Program-made: the position numbers and the translations under genes
Shown here: positions 27,871-36,574 of the stretch, in pieces
Layout: the number at the start of each line of letters is the position of its first letter
How positions within the stretch are numbered: the first letter of the stretch is position 1
The notes under the pieces: model-generated
The model's database searches: none
What the model was told of the DNA's origin: nothing
Seen by the model: the letters and a program-made list of their open reading frames with translations, nothing else
Assembly: GCF_017875325.1 (NCBI RefSeq)
Contig: NZ_JAGGMN010000001.1
Coordinates: 2,438,140-2,502,139 of the forward strand
Length of the DNA stretch: 64,000 bases
Direction of reading: 5' to 3'
DNA from: Methanofollis sp. W23
Lineage (GTDB): Archaea > Halobacteriota > Methanomicrobia > Methanomicrobiales > Methanofollaceae

Positions 27871-29184
27871 ATGACGCGACCCTCTGACCCGCTTCTTCTC
27901 TCTCCCGAAGAAATTAAAAAACAGGAGATCTTTTTTTCGTCTCCACGAGTGCCGAGGCGACTGGAACGGTTGATAGAAGAATATATCGGCAGGAAAACCG
28001 GGAAGGCATGGGACGATAGGGTCGTCCTCGATCGGATCAGGGCGGCGGTCATCGCCCAGAAGGGGCGGTACTGGGCGCGGGGGAGAGACCGGAAGATCTC
28101 ATATGAAAAAGGCTATGACGTCCTTGCGTATCTTGGCTATCACGCCCCGGTTTACCTGGTCCAGACTGAACTCCTCCTCCACCGCCTCGTGAAAAACGGG
28201 CTTCTCCCCCGCCACTTGAGGGTGCTTGACGTGGGATGTGGTCCAGGCGTCGTCTCGGCTGCGGTCGTGGACTATTTTGGAAGACTTGATGGACCGACTG
28301 CCGAGGTCGCCGCTCTTGACCTTTCAGAGGAGAACCTTGAGGCCTACACCGCGATCGTCGGGCCCTATGCTGAACACAAAGGCGTGGTCTCGGTCAATGA
28401 ACCGCTCCTGGCTGACCTGCGCCATCCACCCGAAGACGCCCTCTCCGGACAGTTTGACCTGATCGTCTTCTCCAATGTCCTCAACGAACTGCAGGGCCTC
28501 GGGCCAGAGGAGAAGGCCGATCTCGTTGCCAGATATGCCGGGCTCCTCTCTTCAGAAGGATCGGTCCTTCTCGTCGAACCCGCCGAGAAGGCGACCTCGA
28601 CCGGGCTGCGCGAAGTGCAGTGCGCCCTTGTCGAGAAGGAGTTGACTGTCTATGCCCCCTGCACTTATCTTTGGGATGCCCCATGTAAGCCTGAACGTTG
28701 CTGGACCTTTGAGGGCGGTCCAGAGGTGAGACCTCCCAGGCTCATGGAGGCCCTTGCCTCCGGCAGAGAAGGGTACCGGTTCAAGAACACCGACATCAAG
28801 GTCTCGTATGCGGTGCTACGGACCGACGGTCTGACCCGGTGGGGGACGGTGGCAAGACCGGGCAAAGTGGTCCGTCTTGGAGTTCTTTCTTCCCATGTCG
28901 GCCGACAGGTCAACCTCTGTGCCGCCAGGATGTCAGGAGAGATCGGGGACGAAAAACGGCATGTAGTGAAGGTCTGTGACGGCACGACAAAGAAACCGGT
29001 CTATGCCGTGCTTCCCGGATATGCCAGGAACAAGGGAAACGAATACCTTCTGGCCGCAGAATATGGAGATCTCCTCCTCTTTAGAAACGCAAAGGTGAAG
29101 TACAACAAGGATGAAGACACCTATTCGGTGATCGTCGGGAAGAAGACGAAGGTCACCCCTCTTGGGGGAGGAGATATGCCGTGA
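27871..29184 (+). CDS. Rsm22-type class I SAM-dependent methyltransferase
   Basis: The protein has 437 residues. The SAM-binding motif VLDVGCGPGVVSAA is at about residues 118-131, followed by LIVFSNVLNEL and SVLLVEPAEKAT. A Cys-rich segment YAPCTYLWDAPCKPERCW lies near residues 260-278. Together these match the mitochondrial Rsm22/METTL17 family, whose Cys cluster is thought to hold an Fe-S centre. Archaeal members are presumed to act on or with the small ribosomal subunit. An upstream ATG at 27847 is also possible. The stop overlaps the GTG of the next gene. Confidence 0.8.
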   Translation: MTRPSDPLLLSPEEIKKQEIFFSSPRVPRRLERLIEEYIGRKTGKAWDDRVVLDRIRAAVIAQKGRYWARGRDRKISYEKGYDVLAYLGYHAPVYLVQTELLLHRLVKNGLLPRHLRVLDVGCGPGVVSAAVVDYFGRLDGPTAEVAALDLSEENLEAYTAIVGPYAEHKGVVSVNEPLLADLRHPPEDALSGQFDLIVFSNVLNELQGLGPEEKADLVARYAGLLSSEGSVLLVEPAEKATSTGLREVQCALVEKELTVYAPCTYLWDAPCKPERCWTFEGGPEVRPPRLMEALASGREGYRFKNTDIKVSYAVLRTDGLTRWGTVARPGKVVRLGVLSSHVGRQVNLCAARMSGEIGDEKRHVVKVCDGTTKKPVYAVLPGYARNKGNEYLLAAEYGDLLLFRNAKVKYNKDEDTYSVIVGKKTKVTPLGGGDMP

Positions 29185-29993
29185 AGTCCCAGGAATGGAA
29201 ACTTGCCCTCTTTCTCGTGGTCATTGCGGTGGCCGGGGTCTTTGCCTCCTCTTCTTTTATTGAAACCTTTGGCAATCCAGGGGGAGACAGATCACTCTAT
29301 CAGGTCTCGACCATTGGTGCCCTCCTCGAAGGAGTGTATGACGGTGAGACCGAGATCGGCACCCTGCTGGAGAACGGCGACACCGGGATCGGTACTCTCA
29401 ACGCCCTTGACGGTGAATTGATCATTCTGGACGGCAGGGTCTGGCAGGTGCGCGGCGACGGGTCGGTGCATGCCGTCGACCCTTCGATGAAGACCCCCTA
29501 TGCGACGGTCACCTGCTTCACTCCGGACATCTCCCTTGACCTCGCCGGCCCCCTCGACCTCCCCGCCCTTGAGGAGGCGATCAAGGACGCCATGCCCTCA
29601 GAAAATCTCCCCTGCGCCGTGCAGATAAAGGGTACTTTTGTCAACCTCACGGCCAGGAGTGTAGACCGGCAGGAGATCCCCTATCCCCCACTTGTCGAAG
29701 CGACTGCAGACCAGCATCTGTTTTCTTTTGGTCGGACAGAGGGGACGGCAGTTGGTTTTTATTTCCCTTCCTATCTTGAAGGGGTGGGTGTACCAGGATT
29801 TCATCTTCATTTCTTGGCCGATGACCGGAGCGGTGGGGGCCACCTTCTCGGGTGCACGGCAGAGCGCGTAAGGGTCCAGATCCACAGCACGCCACAATTT
29901 GACCTTAATCTCCCTTCAAATGGTCCATTTCTTGAGATTGGCCTTTCAGGAGATCGGAGCGAAGATATTAATGCCTCAGAGAAGGGTCGATAG
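29181..29993 (+). CDS. budA: Exported alpha-acetolactate decarboxylase
   Basis: It converts acetolactate to acetoin. The 270-residue protein has a hydrophobic N-terminal segment (residues 7-25, LALFLVVIAVAGVFASSSF), indicating export or anchoring. The family pattern follows: STIGALLEGVYDGETEIGTL, GIGTLNALDGELIILDG, and the zinc-binding GFHLHFLADDRSGGGH near residues 204-219 with three His. The active-site Glu/Arg region (TEGTAVGFYFPSYLEGVGVPG) is present. The GTG start overlaps the Rsm22-type gene by four bases. Such an enzyme is unexpected in a methanogen. Confidence 0.9.
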   Translation: MKSQEWKLALFLVVIAVAGVFASSSFIETFGNPGGDRSLYQVSTIGALLEGVYDGETEIGTLLENGDTGIGTLNALDGELIILDGRVWQVRGDGSVHAVDPSMKTPYATVTCFTPDISLDLAGPLDLPALEEAIKDAMPSENLPCAVQIKGTFVNLTARSVDRQEIPYPPLVEATADQHLFSFGRTEGTAVGFYFPSYLEGVGVPGFHLHFLADDRSGGGHLLGCTAERVRVQIHSTPQFDLNLPSNGPFLEIGLSGDRSEDINASEKGR

Positions 29994-30273
29994 CCTGGCC
30001 CTTATTCAATCCTTATTTCGCGATTAGGGCAAGAGAGTATAATTTTATCGATATATCCGCTCAAAAATGTGTCGGGGGCGGCGAATGATGAGTTTGATCG
30101 GTTTTTTTGCCAAAATTTTAGGAATGTAGAGATATAATTTTGTGGCTCAATCTCGGGTTATATTCGTGAAAAATGATAATTATGCGCCAATACGGTTGAT
30201 TTATAGATTCTATGCACTTATTCTCATCGGAAGAGAATAATAGAAATATTACCAATTCCAATCTTTCAATCCG

Positions 30274-31794
30274 ATGAAAAAAACGGTAGGGAGAGTCCTT
30301 GGGGTGCTCGCATTTTTAGCACTCGTTTTTGCCCCCATAGACCAGACCGTACTCCCGACGTCGGCAAAATATGTCGCCGCCGTCACACTTCTGATGATCA
30401 TCTGGTGGATCACCGAAGCTGTACCTCTTGAGGCCACCGCTCTCCTCCCGGTCGTGCTCTTTCCTGCACTGGGTGTCCTTACCCCGACGGAGGCGACGGC
30501 ACCCTATGCCGACAAAGTCATTTTCCTCTTTATGGGCGGGTTTATCATCGCAATGTCGATGCAACGATGGGGTCTCCACCGCAGGATCGCTCTCAACATC
30601 ATCAAAGTAGTTGGAACAAGCCCGAGACGACTGATCCTCGGGTTCATGATCGCGACCGCCTTCCTCTCGATGTGGATCTCCAACACTGCCACCGCGATGA
30701 TGATGATCCCGATCGCGATCGCGATCATCACCACCATCATCCCCAATGCCAGCACCCTCCTCAAGGACATGTCCCCCCAGCAGCGGGATTTCTCCGAGGC
30801 CATCGTCATCTCCATCGCTTATGCGGCGAACATCGGGGGGATCGCCACCCTCATCGGCACTCCACCCAACGGCATCTTCGCCGCCCAGATGAAGGCTCTC
30901 TTCCCTGCCGCCCCGGCGATCGACTTCTTCTCCTGGATGAAGTTCGGGATCCCGCTGGCCATGATCCTGATCCCGATCACCTGGCTCTGGCTCACCTACG
31001 GTTCGTACCGTCACCTCCCAAAGAAGGTGGCCCATGCCGAGGACATCATCGACCACCAGATGGAGGATCTCGGCCCTATGAGCCGCGGCGAGCGGTGGAC
31101 CCTGATGGTCTTTGTCCTCACCGCCTTTGCCTGGATCTTTGCGAAGACCAAGTACCTCGGTGACTTCACCATCCCTGGCCTTGACATGATCTTCCCTGGC
31201 ATCCATGACTCGACGATCGCGATCGCCGGCGCCCTTCTCCTCTTCCTCCTCCCGGTGGACCGGAAGAAAGGGATCTACACGATGGACTGGGAGTGGGCGG
31301 TGAAGATCCCGTGGGGGATCCTGATCCTCTTTGGCGGTGGGATCTGTCTCTCTGTCGCCTTCATCAAGAGCGGGCTTGCAAATGTGATCGTCGAGCAGTT
31401 CGCGATGTTCGGCGGATTGCCCATCGTCCTCCTGGTCCTGCTCGTCGGGATCGCCGTCTCACTCCTCACTGAGGTGACCTCCAATACGGCGATGGCCTCA
31501 TTGATGATGCCGATCATGGCGGTGACCTCGGTCTCGATGGGGCTCCATCCCTATGTGCTGATGCTCACCGTGGCCGTCTGTACCTCGATGGCCTTCATGC
31601 TCCCGGTCGCCACCCCGCCGAACGCCGTCGCTTATGCCTCGGGGTACATCGACATGAAAGACCTGATGCGTTCAGGCTGGGTGCTCAACTTTATCGGGGT
31701 CGGGATCTGGACCTTCTTTATCTTCACGGTCGTGATGGGGGTCCTCGGCTTCACTCCGGCCCTCCCCGACTGGGCGACGATGCCGGTCAAATAA
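30274..31794 (+). CDS. DASS (SLC13) family sodium-coupled anion symporter
   Basis: It imports di- or tricarboxylates, sulfate or phosphate with Na+. The 506-residue protein has about twelve hydrophobic segments and the two SNT motifs of the family: SNTATAMMMIPI at about residue 134 and SNTAMASLMMPIM at about residue 402, each in a Na+-binding clamshell. The signature ending MAFMLPVATPPNAVAYASG is also present. The upstream 280 bp are AT-rich and gene-free, with a likely TATA (ATTTATAGA) at 30198-30206. The substrate cannot be predicted. Confidence 0.93.
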   Translation: MKKTVGRVLGVLAFLALVFAPIDQTVLPTSAKYVAAVTLLMIIWWITEAVPLEATALLPVVLFPALGVLTPTEATAPYADKVIFLFMGGFIIAMSMQRWGLHRRIALNIIKVVGTSPRRLILGFMIATAFLSMWISNTATAMMMIPIAIAIITTIIPNASTLLKDMSPQQRDFSEAIVISIAYAANIGGIATLIGTPPNGIFAAQMKALFPAAPAIDFFSWMKFGIPLAMILIPITWLWLTYGSYRHLPKKVAHAEDIIDHQMEDLGPMSRGERWTLMVFVLTAFAWIFAKTKYLGDFTIPGLDMIFPGIHDSTIAIAGALLLFLLPVDRKKGIYTMDWEWAVKIPWGILILFGGGICLSVAFIKSGLANVIVEQFAMFGGLPIVLLVLLVGIAVSLLTEVTSNTAMASLMMPIMAVTSVSMGLHPYVLMLTVAVCTSMAFMLPVATPPNAVAYASGYIDMKDLMRSGWVLNFIGVGIWTFFIFTVVMGVLGFTPALPDWATMPVK

Positions 31795-32146
31795 GGGTGA
31801 GGTCAGAGGCCGATTCCACCACCACTTCTTTTTGTCCCTGGTACGTCTGGGCCGTCCCGACGATCTCCACAAAGGTCCCTTCTCTCATCTCCGCCCTGGC
31901 TGCAACTCTGGCGGGCAGGAAGACTCGCGTCCCATTCACCTCCATGAGGAGGTGGTCGCCGGAGAGGGCGCGCACCTCGGTCACCTCGCCGCGGAGGAGG
32001 ACGAGGGTGCCGTCCTCCACCTCAGGATGCCAGGGGGTGGCAAAGGCCGCGCTCCCAACCTGATCAAGACCCAGGTGAACCAGGAGAAGAAGGGCTGATA
32101 TGCCGATCAAAATGATGAGAGCACGTTTTTCCGGGGGGTCAAGCAT
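31787..32146 (-). CDS. Membrane-anchored OB-fold protein
   Basis: The 119-residue protein has an N-terminal transmembrane segment (about residues 9-28) and then a beta-rich domain resembling the OB-fold of tRNA_anti-like/YdeI-type proteins (VLLRGEVTEVRALSGDHLLM then VFLPARVAA and TFVEIVGTAQTYQGQKEVVV). It may sit outside or inside the membrane. Its role is unknown. It overlaps the convergent symporter gene by 8 bp and is divergent from a small HTH gene across 70 bp. Confidence 0.75.
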   Translation of the reverse strand: MLDPPEKRALIILIGISALLLLVHLGLDQVGSAAFATPWHPEVEDGTLVLLRGEVTEVRALSGDHLLMEVNGTRVFLPARVAARAEMREGTFVEIVGTAQTYQGQKEVVVESASDLTLI

Positions 32147-32162
32147 AGATAATATATAGGGT

Positions 32163-32173
32163 CGATATATATA
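32163..32173 (+). promoter_or_regulatory. TATA box of the small HTH gene
   Basis: CGATATATATA is placed about 25-30 bp before the palindromic operator and about 50 bp before the ATG at 32217. Read on the minus strand, the same AT-rich tract could serve the divergent OB-fold gene. Confidence 0.5.
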
Positions 32174-32193
32174 AGTGCCCGATACATTCTTAT

Positions 32194-32208
32194 GTTAACG
32201 TTGTTAAC
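32194..32208. promoter_or_regulatory. Palindromic operator GTTAAC-N3-GTTAAC
   Basis: Two GTTAAC half-sites three bases apart form an inverted repeat that extends imperfectly outward (TATGTTAAC / GTTAACTATA). It lies exactly where transcription from the preceding TATA box should begin and 8 bp before the HTH gene, as expected for an autorepressor. Confidence 0.55.
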
Positions 32209-32216
32209 TATAGACT

Positions 32217-32450
32217 ATGCACCAAACCTCCCTCCCCCCTTCCTCGAGGAAGGTACTCCTGATCCTTGAGGACGGTGGTGCGATGACGCACAAGGATCTC
32301 GTCAGGAGTTCGAGCCTTGCACCCCGGACAGTCAGGTATGCCCTGAAGAGACTGAAGGAGAACAACCTCATCATTGAGAAGTTCAACTTCAAGGACGCAC
32401 GCCAGATCATCTATGAGTGCAAGCCCCAGGAATCTGTTGAGGCTGTCTGA
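32217..32450 (+). CDS. Small winged-helix transcriptional regulator
   Basis: The 77-residue protein is almost only a winged helix: SSRKVLLILEDGGAMTHKDL, then SSLAPRTVRYALKRLKENNL as the recognition helix and a beta wing (IIEKFNFKDARQIIYEC). It resembles MarR/TrmB-like single-domain regulators of archaea. The palindrome directly upstream is the likely binding site. It probably controls itself and the divergent OB-fold gene. Confidence 0.85.
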   Translation: MHQTSLPPSSRKVLLILEDGGAMTHKDLVRSSSLAPRTVRYALKRLKENNLIIEKFNFKDARQIIYECKPQESVEAV

Positions 32451-32489
32451 ACGCAAAGAATTCTCTTTTTCTCCGGGCCGGAATGCCGG

Positions 32490-34169
32490 TCAGCGTCTCT
32501 TCTCTCTCCATAGATAGAGGATAAAGAACGCAGCGACGATACCGACAGCAAGGACGAGTCTGTGGTCGTCAGTCTTGATCCAGACCGGTTCGCCTGCCGT
32601 CCAATCGGCTTCAAAAGCAGTGACAAAGTAGTGGGCGGCCCTGGGATGTTCGATGATGACACCGGCCTCGCGGTTGAAGTCGGCCGAGTTGTCATTCCAG
32701 TTGATGCTTGAGATGAGCACGCTGTGGTTGTCGACGATCACTCCCTTCGTGTGGACCTTTACGAACCCTGCGGCGTCGAGATCGATGCATTTCGCTTCAA
32801 GCGGGATCCCCTCGGCCCTCGCGACCCCGTTGATCCAGGCCGCCATCTCGTCGTTGTCCTTCTCCCCCTCGATATTGAACCAGGCGGCGTCAAGGAGCAC
32901 TCGCACCTCCACCCCCTGCCTGGCGACATCGATCGCCGTGGCCAGGAACCTGTTTGGTCCACCTGCAGTGCTGTTTCTGATAGATGCCTGCTCGATGAGG
33001 ACTCTCTCTTCGGCGCTGGCGATGAAGTCGGTGACCAGGGCGGTCGTTTCAGGTGCGAGGACCGGCGTCACTCGCGCCCCTTCGACGGTCAGCGAGGAGA
33101 GGGTGGGGGCATAGTCTCCATGCCCTTCTTCGTCCCTTCCTCTCCCCCCGGTGGGTGCAGGGGCGAGGTCACCCCCTGTGGCGTCCCACTGGTAGACGCT
33201 CGTAAAATATGCTGCGATTCCTTCGTCCTCCACCAGGGCTCCCCATCCCCGGTTCCCTCTCGTGCCAGGTGCCGGGACGCCGCTTGGTTTAAAATTCTCG
33301 GTGGTGATCAGGACGCTTTCGTTGTCGACGACGGCATATTTCGCATGATTGTAGCGGTACTTTGCATGGGCCTCAGGCGTCGTTGTCATCACCTGAACAT
33401 CGATCCCGTGTGCGGTGAGGGCCGCCGCGATCGCCTCCTCTTCAGGAGGGATCCCGCCGACCGGTCCGCCCTCAAGGAGAACCGAGACCTCTATGCCCCG
33501 GTCTGCAGCCCTGGTAAGCATCGCGGCGATCCCTGGATGAGTGAACTCATAGACATTGACTTCGACCCTCTCTTCCGCGTTCTCAAAAGTACGCTCGAAG
33601 ACCTCGTAGGCGCAGTCAGGGGAGACGAAGAGGGTGACGGTGACATTCTCGAAGGTCTGGGGAGAGAAGTCGGACTGGCCCAGGAGCCTGGGGTGCGGAT
33701 CCCAGACGCCGTCTTCCAGAAAATGGACCTGTCCTTCCCTGGCCGCCACATCCCCAGGCCACCGCACCTCCTGAGCAGAGGTCCCCTCGATGAGGAGGGC
33801 GATGCTGTCCTCCTTGTTGGCCAGTTTGAACCGTCCGCCCCCATGCATCTCAGGGACGGTCTGGTCGGTGTCCATGACCTCATAGTCAGGGAGATGCCCG
33901 TGCGTCAGGAAGAATCCTCTTGCTTCCCTGGCCACGGTCACCCGCCCGTTGACTTTTGATCCGGGGGGAAACCTGAGCGTCCCCTCTCCGTCGGTGACCG
34001 CGACCCCGTCAAGACTCCCTGCTCCCTCAAGGACAAAATATTCGTCTGGTTCGTTGGCGCGATAGGGGTCAGGACAGAACTCGACGATCTGTATGGCCAC
34101 CACCGGCACGGTAAGGAACGCCAGGATGATGAGCAGGAGGAGGGGAGTGGGGGGGCCGCGCCACAGCAT
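32490..34169 (-). CDS. Exported phospholipase D-like (HKD) protein
   Basis: The protein has 559 residues, with a signal peptide or anchor (PPTPLLLLIILAFLTVPVVA), a beta-rich N-terminal region resembling a lamin-tail-type domain (VEFCPDPYRANEPDEYFVLE), then two PLD half-domains. Each has an HKD-type motif: NHAKYAVVDNESVLITTENF near residue 273 and VHTKGVIVDNHSVLISSINW near residue 470. A C-terminal transmembrane helix and basic tail follow. It is probably a surface nuclease or phosphodiesterase. The open frame extends over mfnE upstream, but the ATG at 34169 starts the signal peptide. Confidence 0.85.
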   Translation of the reverse strand: MLWRGPPTPLLLLIILAFLTVPVVAIQIVEFCPDPYRANEPDEYFVLEGAGSLDGVAVTDGEGTLRFPPGSKVNGRVTVAREARGFFLTHGHLPDYEVMDTDQTVPEMHGGGRFKLANKEDSIALLIEGTSAQEVRWPGDVAAREGQVHFLEDGVWDPHPRLLGQSDFSPQTFENVTVTLFVSPDCAYEVFERTFENAEERVEVNVYEFTHPGIAAMLTRAADRGIEVSVLLEGGPVGGIPPEEEAIAAALTAHGIDVQVMTTTPEAHAKYRYNHAKYAVVDNESVLITTENFKPSGVPAPGTRGNRGWGALVEDEGIAAYFTSVYQWDATGGDLAPAPTGGRGRDEEGHGDYAPTLSSLTVEGARVTPVLAPETTALVTDFIASAEERVLIEQASIRNSTAGGPNRFLATAIDVARQGVEVRVLLDAAWFNIEGEKDNDEMAAWINGVARAEGIPLEAKCIDLDAAGFVKVHTKGVIVDNHSVLISSINWNDNSADFNREAGVIIEHPRAAHYFVTAFEADWTAGEPVWIKTDDHRLVLAVGIVAAFFILYLWREKRR

Positions 34170-34190
34170 GGATCCTCTGTGGTCCGTCCT

Positions 34191-34200
34191 CGTTTTTATA
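34191..34200 (+). promoter_or_regulatory. TATA box of mfnE
   Basis: GTTTTTATAC lies 24-33 bp before the ATG at 34224, indicating a near-leaderless mRNA. Confidence 0.45.
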
Positions 34201-34223
34201 CCTCCCTCACCCATCTTGATCCC

Positions 34224-34814
34224 ATGGAGACGCCGGTCGTCATCAAGATAGGTGGGAGCCTGATGGATTGTGCGGCTACGGTCGTTGACGAGATCATCGC
34301 GGCGGGCCGACCCGCCCTGCTGGTCCCAGGGGGCGGGGGGTTTGCCGACGCCGTCCGCGCCCTCGACCCGCCGGCGACGCCGGCACACTGGATGGCCATC
34401 TCAGCGATGGAGATGTACGGGTGGTACCTCTCCTCATTTGGACTCAGAGTTACAGGGGGGCTTGAGATCCCTGAGTGCCCTGAAGTCTTTCTCCCCTATA
34501 CCCTCTTTCGCGCCCTCGATCCCCTCCCCCACTCCTGGGAGGTCACCTCAGACACCATCGCCGCCTGGGTCGCCGGAGAGCTCGGGCTCCCTCTTGTGAT
34601 GGTAAAGTCGGTCGACAGGCTTATGAAAGACGGCACCTCTCTCTCTGAGGTCTCTGGACCCTATGCCTGCGAAGAGGTCGATCCCTTCCTCCTCCCGTAC
34701 CTCTTTGAGCACCAGATCAGGGCGGTGGCCGTCAACGGTCGTGCGCCCGGTCGACTTGTCGCCTTGCTCAGGGGGGAGAAGGTGATCTGCACCAGGATCC
34801 ATCCAAGCATTTAA
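34224..34814 (+). CDS. mfnE: Amino-acid-kinase fold kinase of methanofuran biosynthesis (MfnE)
   Basis: MfnE phosphorylates 5-(aminomethyl)-3-furanmethanol phosphate to the diphosphate in synthesis of methanofuran, the C1 carrier of methanogenesis. The 196-residue protein has the amino-acid-kinase start VVIKIGGSLMD, the glycine loop LLVPGGGGFADAVR, WMAISAMEMYGWYLSS and TSDTIAAWVAGELG, with LVMVKSVDRLM. These match the small MfnE-type kinases of methanogens. Other small kinases of this fold exist, so the assignment rests on size and pattern. Confidence 0.85.
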   Translation: METPVVIKIGGSLMDCAATVVDEIIAAGRPALLVPGGGGFADAVRALDPPATPAHWMAISAMEMYGWYLSSFGLRVTGGLEIPECPEVFLPYTLFRALDPLPHSWEVTSDTIAAWVAGELGLPLVMVKSVDRLMKDGTSLSEVSGPYACEEVDPFLLPYLFEHQIRAVAVNGRAPGRLVALLRGEKVICTRIHPSI

Positions 34815-34860
34815 TTGTCGCCAGGTGCAAAGATCACTAATTCTTTGTTGGGGATATTCT

Positions 34861-35022
34861 ATGGCTATGGAAAAATGCACATCATGCAATGCCCCGCTCG
34901 CAGAAGATGGAGCGACCAGGTTCCCGTGCCCAAAGTGCGGGAATGAGATCAGGCGCTGTCCACAGTGCAGGGAACAGAGCATCGGATACACCTGCGCCAA
35001 GTGCGGATTCCAGGGGCCGTGA
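34861..35022 (+). CDS. Small archaeal zinc-ribbon protein (HVO_2753-like)
   Basis: The 53-residue protein carries four CxxC knuckles: CTSC, CPKC, CPQC and CAKC, giving two zinc sites. This family has been described in archaea as small zinc-finger proteins predicted to bind RNA. ATG codons at 34861 and 34867 are both possible. It lies 6 bp before the EF-1B beta gene, a pairing consistent with a role around translation. Confidence 0.85.
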   Translation: MAMEKCTSCNAPLAEDGATRFPCPKCGNEIRRCPQCREQSIGYTCAKCGFQGP

Positions 35023-35027
35023 ACAAT

Positions 35028-35288
35028 ATGGGAAAAGTGGCAGTTATTCTGAAACTGATGCCCGAGTCGACTGAGACTCCGATGGAGACGCTGAAAGAGG
35101 CCGTCAAGGCCGCAGTGCCAAGTGTGGACGACATCCAGGAAGAGCCGATCGGTTTTGGCCTCTCGTCATTGAAGGTCGCCGTGCTCGTGGAAGACGAAGA
35201 AGGCGCGACTGACGCGCTGGAGTCCAAACTCAACGGTGTCGAAGGCATCGCGAGCGCCGAGATCATCGACGTCAACCGGATGCTCTAA
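35028..35288 (+). CDS. ef1b: Translation elongation factor 1B subunit beta
   Basis: This is the guanine-nucleotide exchange factor for archaeal EF-1A. The 86-residue length is typical for the archaeal protein. The sequence GKVAVILKLMPESTETPMET, then PIGFGLSSLKVAVLVEDEEG and a terminal ASAEIIDVNRML give the split beta-alpha-beta exchange domain. It follows the zinc-ribbon gene by 5 bp and is convergent with mdh, two bases apart. Confidence 0.95.
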   Translation: MGKVAVILKLMPESTETPMETLKEAVKAAVPSVDDIQEEPIGFGLSSLKVAVLVEDEEGATDALESKLNGVEGIASAEIIDVNRML

Positions 35289-35290
35289 AA

Positions 35291-36235
35291 TTATTCCAAT
35301 TTTTCCAGCACTTCGCTGGTGATCCCCCGGATCTTACCGACAGAACCACGGAAGGCCTCGAGTTCGCGCTCTTCGATCCGGATCGGTACCGGAAAGACCC
35401 CCTTGCGGTTGACCCGTGCCGGCACCCCGATGCAGGTGTTGCCGACATTGTGGACTTCACTCCTGATATAACTGGAGACCGTGAGGATCCGGTTCTCATT
35501 GCCCAGGATCGTCTGGACCAGGGTGGCGATCGCGTCTCCAGGGCCATATATGGTGGCGCCGCTGTTCTTGATGATATAACTCCCGCTGTTCTTGACGCGG
35601 TCCATCATCTCGTCCATCGGCAGACCTGAAAACGCCGGAAGGTTCGAGATCTTGATGCCGCCGATCGTCGTCGCCGACCAGAGCGGGACCATACTCTCTC
35701 CATGCTCGCCGATGATCCTGGTGTGGACTTCGCTCACATGGACATGAAAATATTCCGCGATAAGAACCTTGAGCCGCATTGAGTCGAGGTGGGTGCCAAG
35801 GCCGAAGACCTGTTTGGGCTCCAGTCCAGAGTAGCGAAGGGCGACTGCGGTCATCACGTCGACCGGATTGGTGACCATCATGACGATGGCGTTAGGCGCA
35901 TTGCGACTGATCGATTCTGCAATCGGCCTGATGATCCTGGCATTGTTAAGGGCGAGGTCGATCCGGTCCTGCCCGTCGTGCCGCGGCGCACCGGCGGAGA
36001 TCACGATGATGTCAGAATCGGCGCAGTCCTCCTCTCTGGTGCTTGAGGAGATTTCGGTCCAGATCCCTCTGGCGGCACACGAGTCGGTGAGGTCGTGAGC
36101 AAGTCCGGCAAGCAGATTTTCTCTGCCCGGCCTTCCCATCAGAAGGACCTCGTCCACATGCGGGATCCCGGCGATAGGATGGGATGCAAAAGAGCCCAGT
36201 CTCCCGGTGGCTCCGATGATCGTGACTTTTGCCAT
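35291..36235 (-). CDS. mdh: Malate dehydrogenase (LDH/MDH family)
   Basis: It interconverts malate and oxaloacetate with NAD(P) in the partial reductive TCA path of methanogens. The 314-residue protein starts AKVTIIGATGRLGSF with the Rossmann glycine motif. It has the MVTNPVDVMT segment, the substrate-binding arginines in this fold, and the catalytic His in RIIGEHGESMVPLWS. The start MAKV at 36235 is preferred to the ATG three codons upstream. Lactate dehydrogenase activity is not excluded by sequence alone. Confidence 0.93.
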   Translation of the reverse strand: MAKVTIIGATGRLGSFASHPIAGIPHVDEVLLMGRPGRENLLAGLAHDLTDSCAARGIWTEISSSTREEDCADSDIIVISAGAPRHDGQDRIDLALNNARIIRPIAESISRNAPNAIVMMVTNPVDVMTAVALRYSGLEPKQVFGLGTHLDSMRLKVLIAEYFHVHVSEVHTRIIGEHGESMVPLWSATTIGGIKISNLPAFSGLPMDEMMDRVKNSGSYIIKNSGATIYGPGDAIATLVQTILGNENRILTVSSYIRSEVHNVGNTCIGVPARVNRKGVFPVPIRIEERELEAFRGSVGKIRGITSEVLEKLE

Positions 36236-36253
36236 AGAAATCAATAATAGTTA

Positions 36254-36559
36254 GGGGCGTGTCCTTGGTCGACAATGCGTGCCTGCACTTGCCGTGACTC
36301 CCCTTCTCCACCCCGCGCTCCCATGGGCGCCGTACGTTCACGGTAAGTCTGCTCCCTTCCGGGCCTGGACCGGTCTCCGCGACAACAGGTCTCCGCTCCC
36401 TCCAGAGCATCGATCCCTGGCCGTCGACCTCATGGGACAAGGCTTCTCAGTCGGGAAGCGCATGGCGCCTACAGATCGCCAAGGCCTTCCTCGGACTTCG
36501 CCCACCGCGTATCGGCGATTTCGGCTTACAGGTGACGCCTAACCACCCGGGCTAGCCCC
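36254..36559 (-). ncRNA. ffs: Archaeal signal recognition particle (7S) RNA
   Basis: Read on the minus strand, the region gives a roughly 306-nt RNA. Its 5' GGGGGC can pair with the 3' GCCCC. It has the Alu-domain region GGTTAGGCGTCACCTGTAAG and the domain IV signature CCAGGCCCGGAAGGGAGCAG, the apical loop and internal loop recognised by SRP54. The long helix-5 arms flank this. Length and motif order match archaeal SRP RNA. It lies between mdh and a methyltransferase gene, all on the minus strand, with its own promoter. Confidence 0.95.
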
Positions 36560-36574
36560 CATATATACTGTGAT

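Noticed and set aside
32724-33959. 411-codon open frame antisense to the PLD-like gene
   Set aside because: High-GC shadow frame. The opposite strand has two HKD motifs and a signal peptide.
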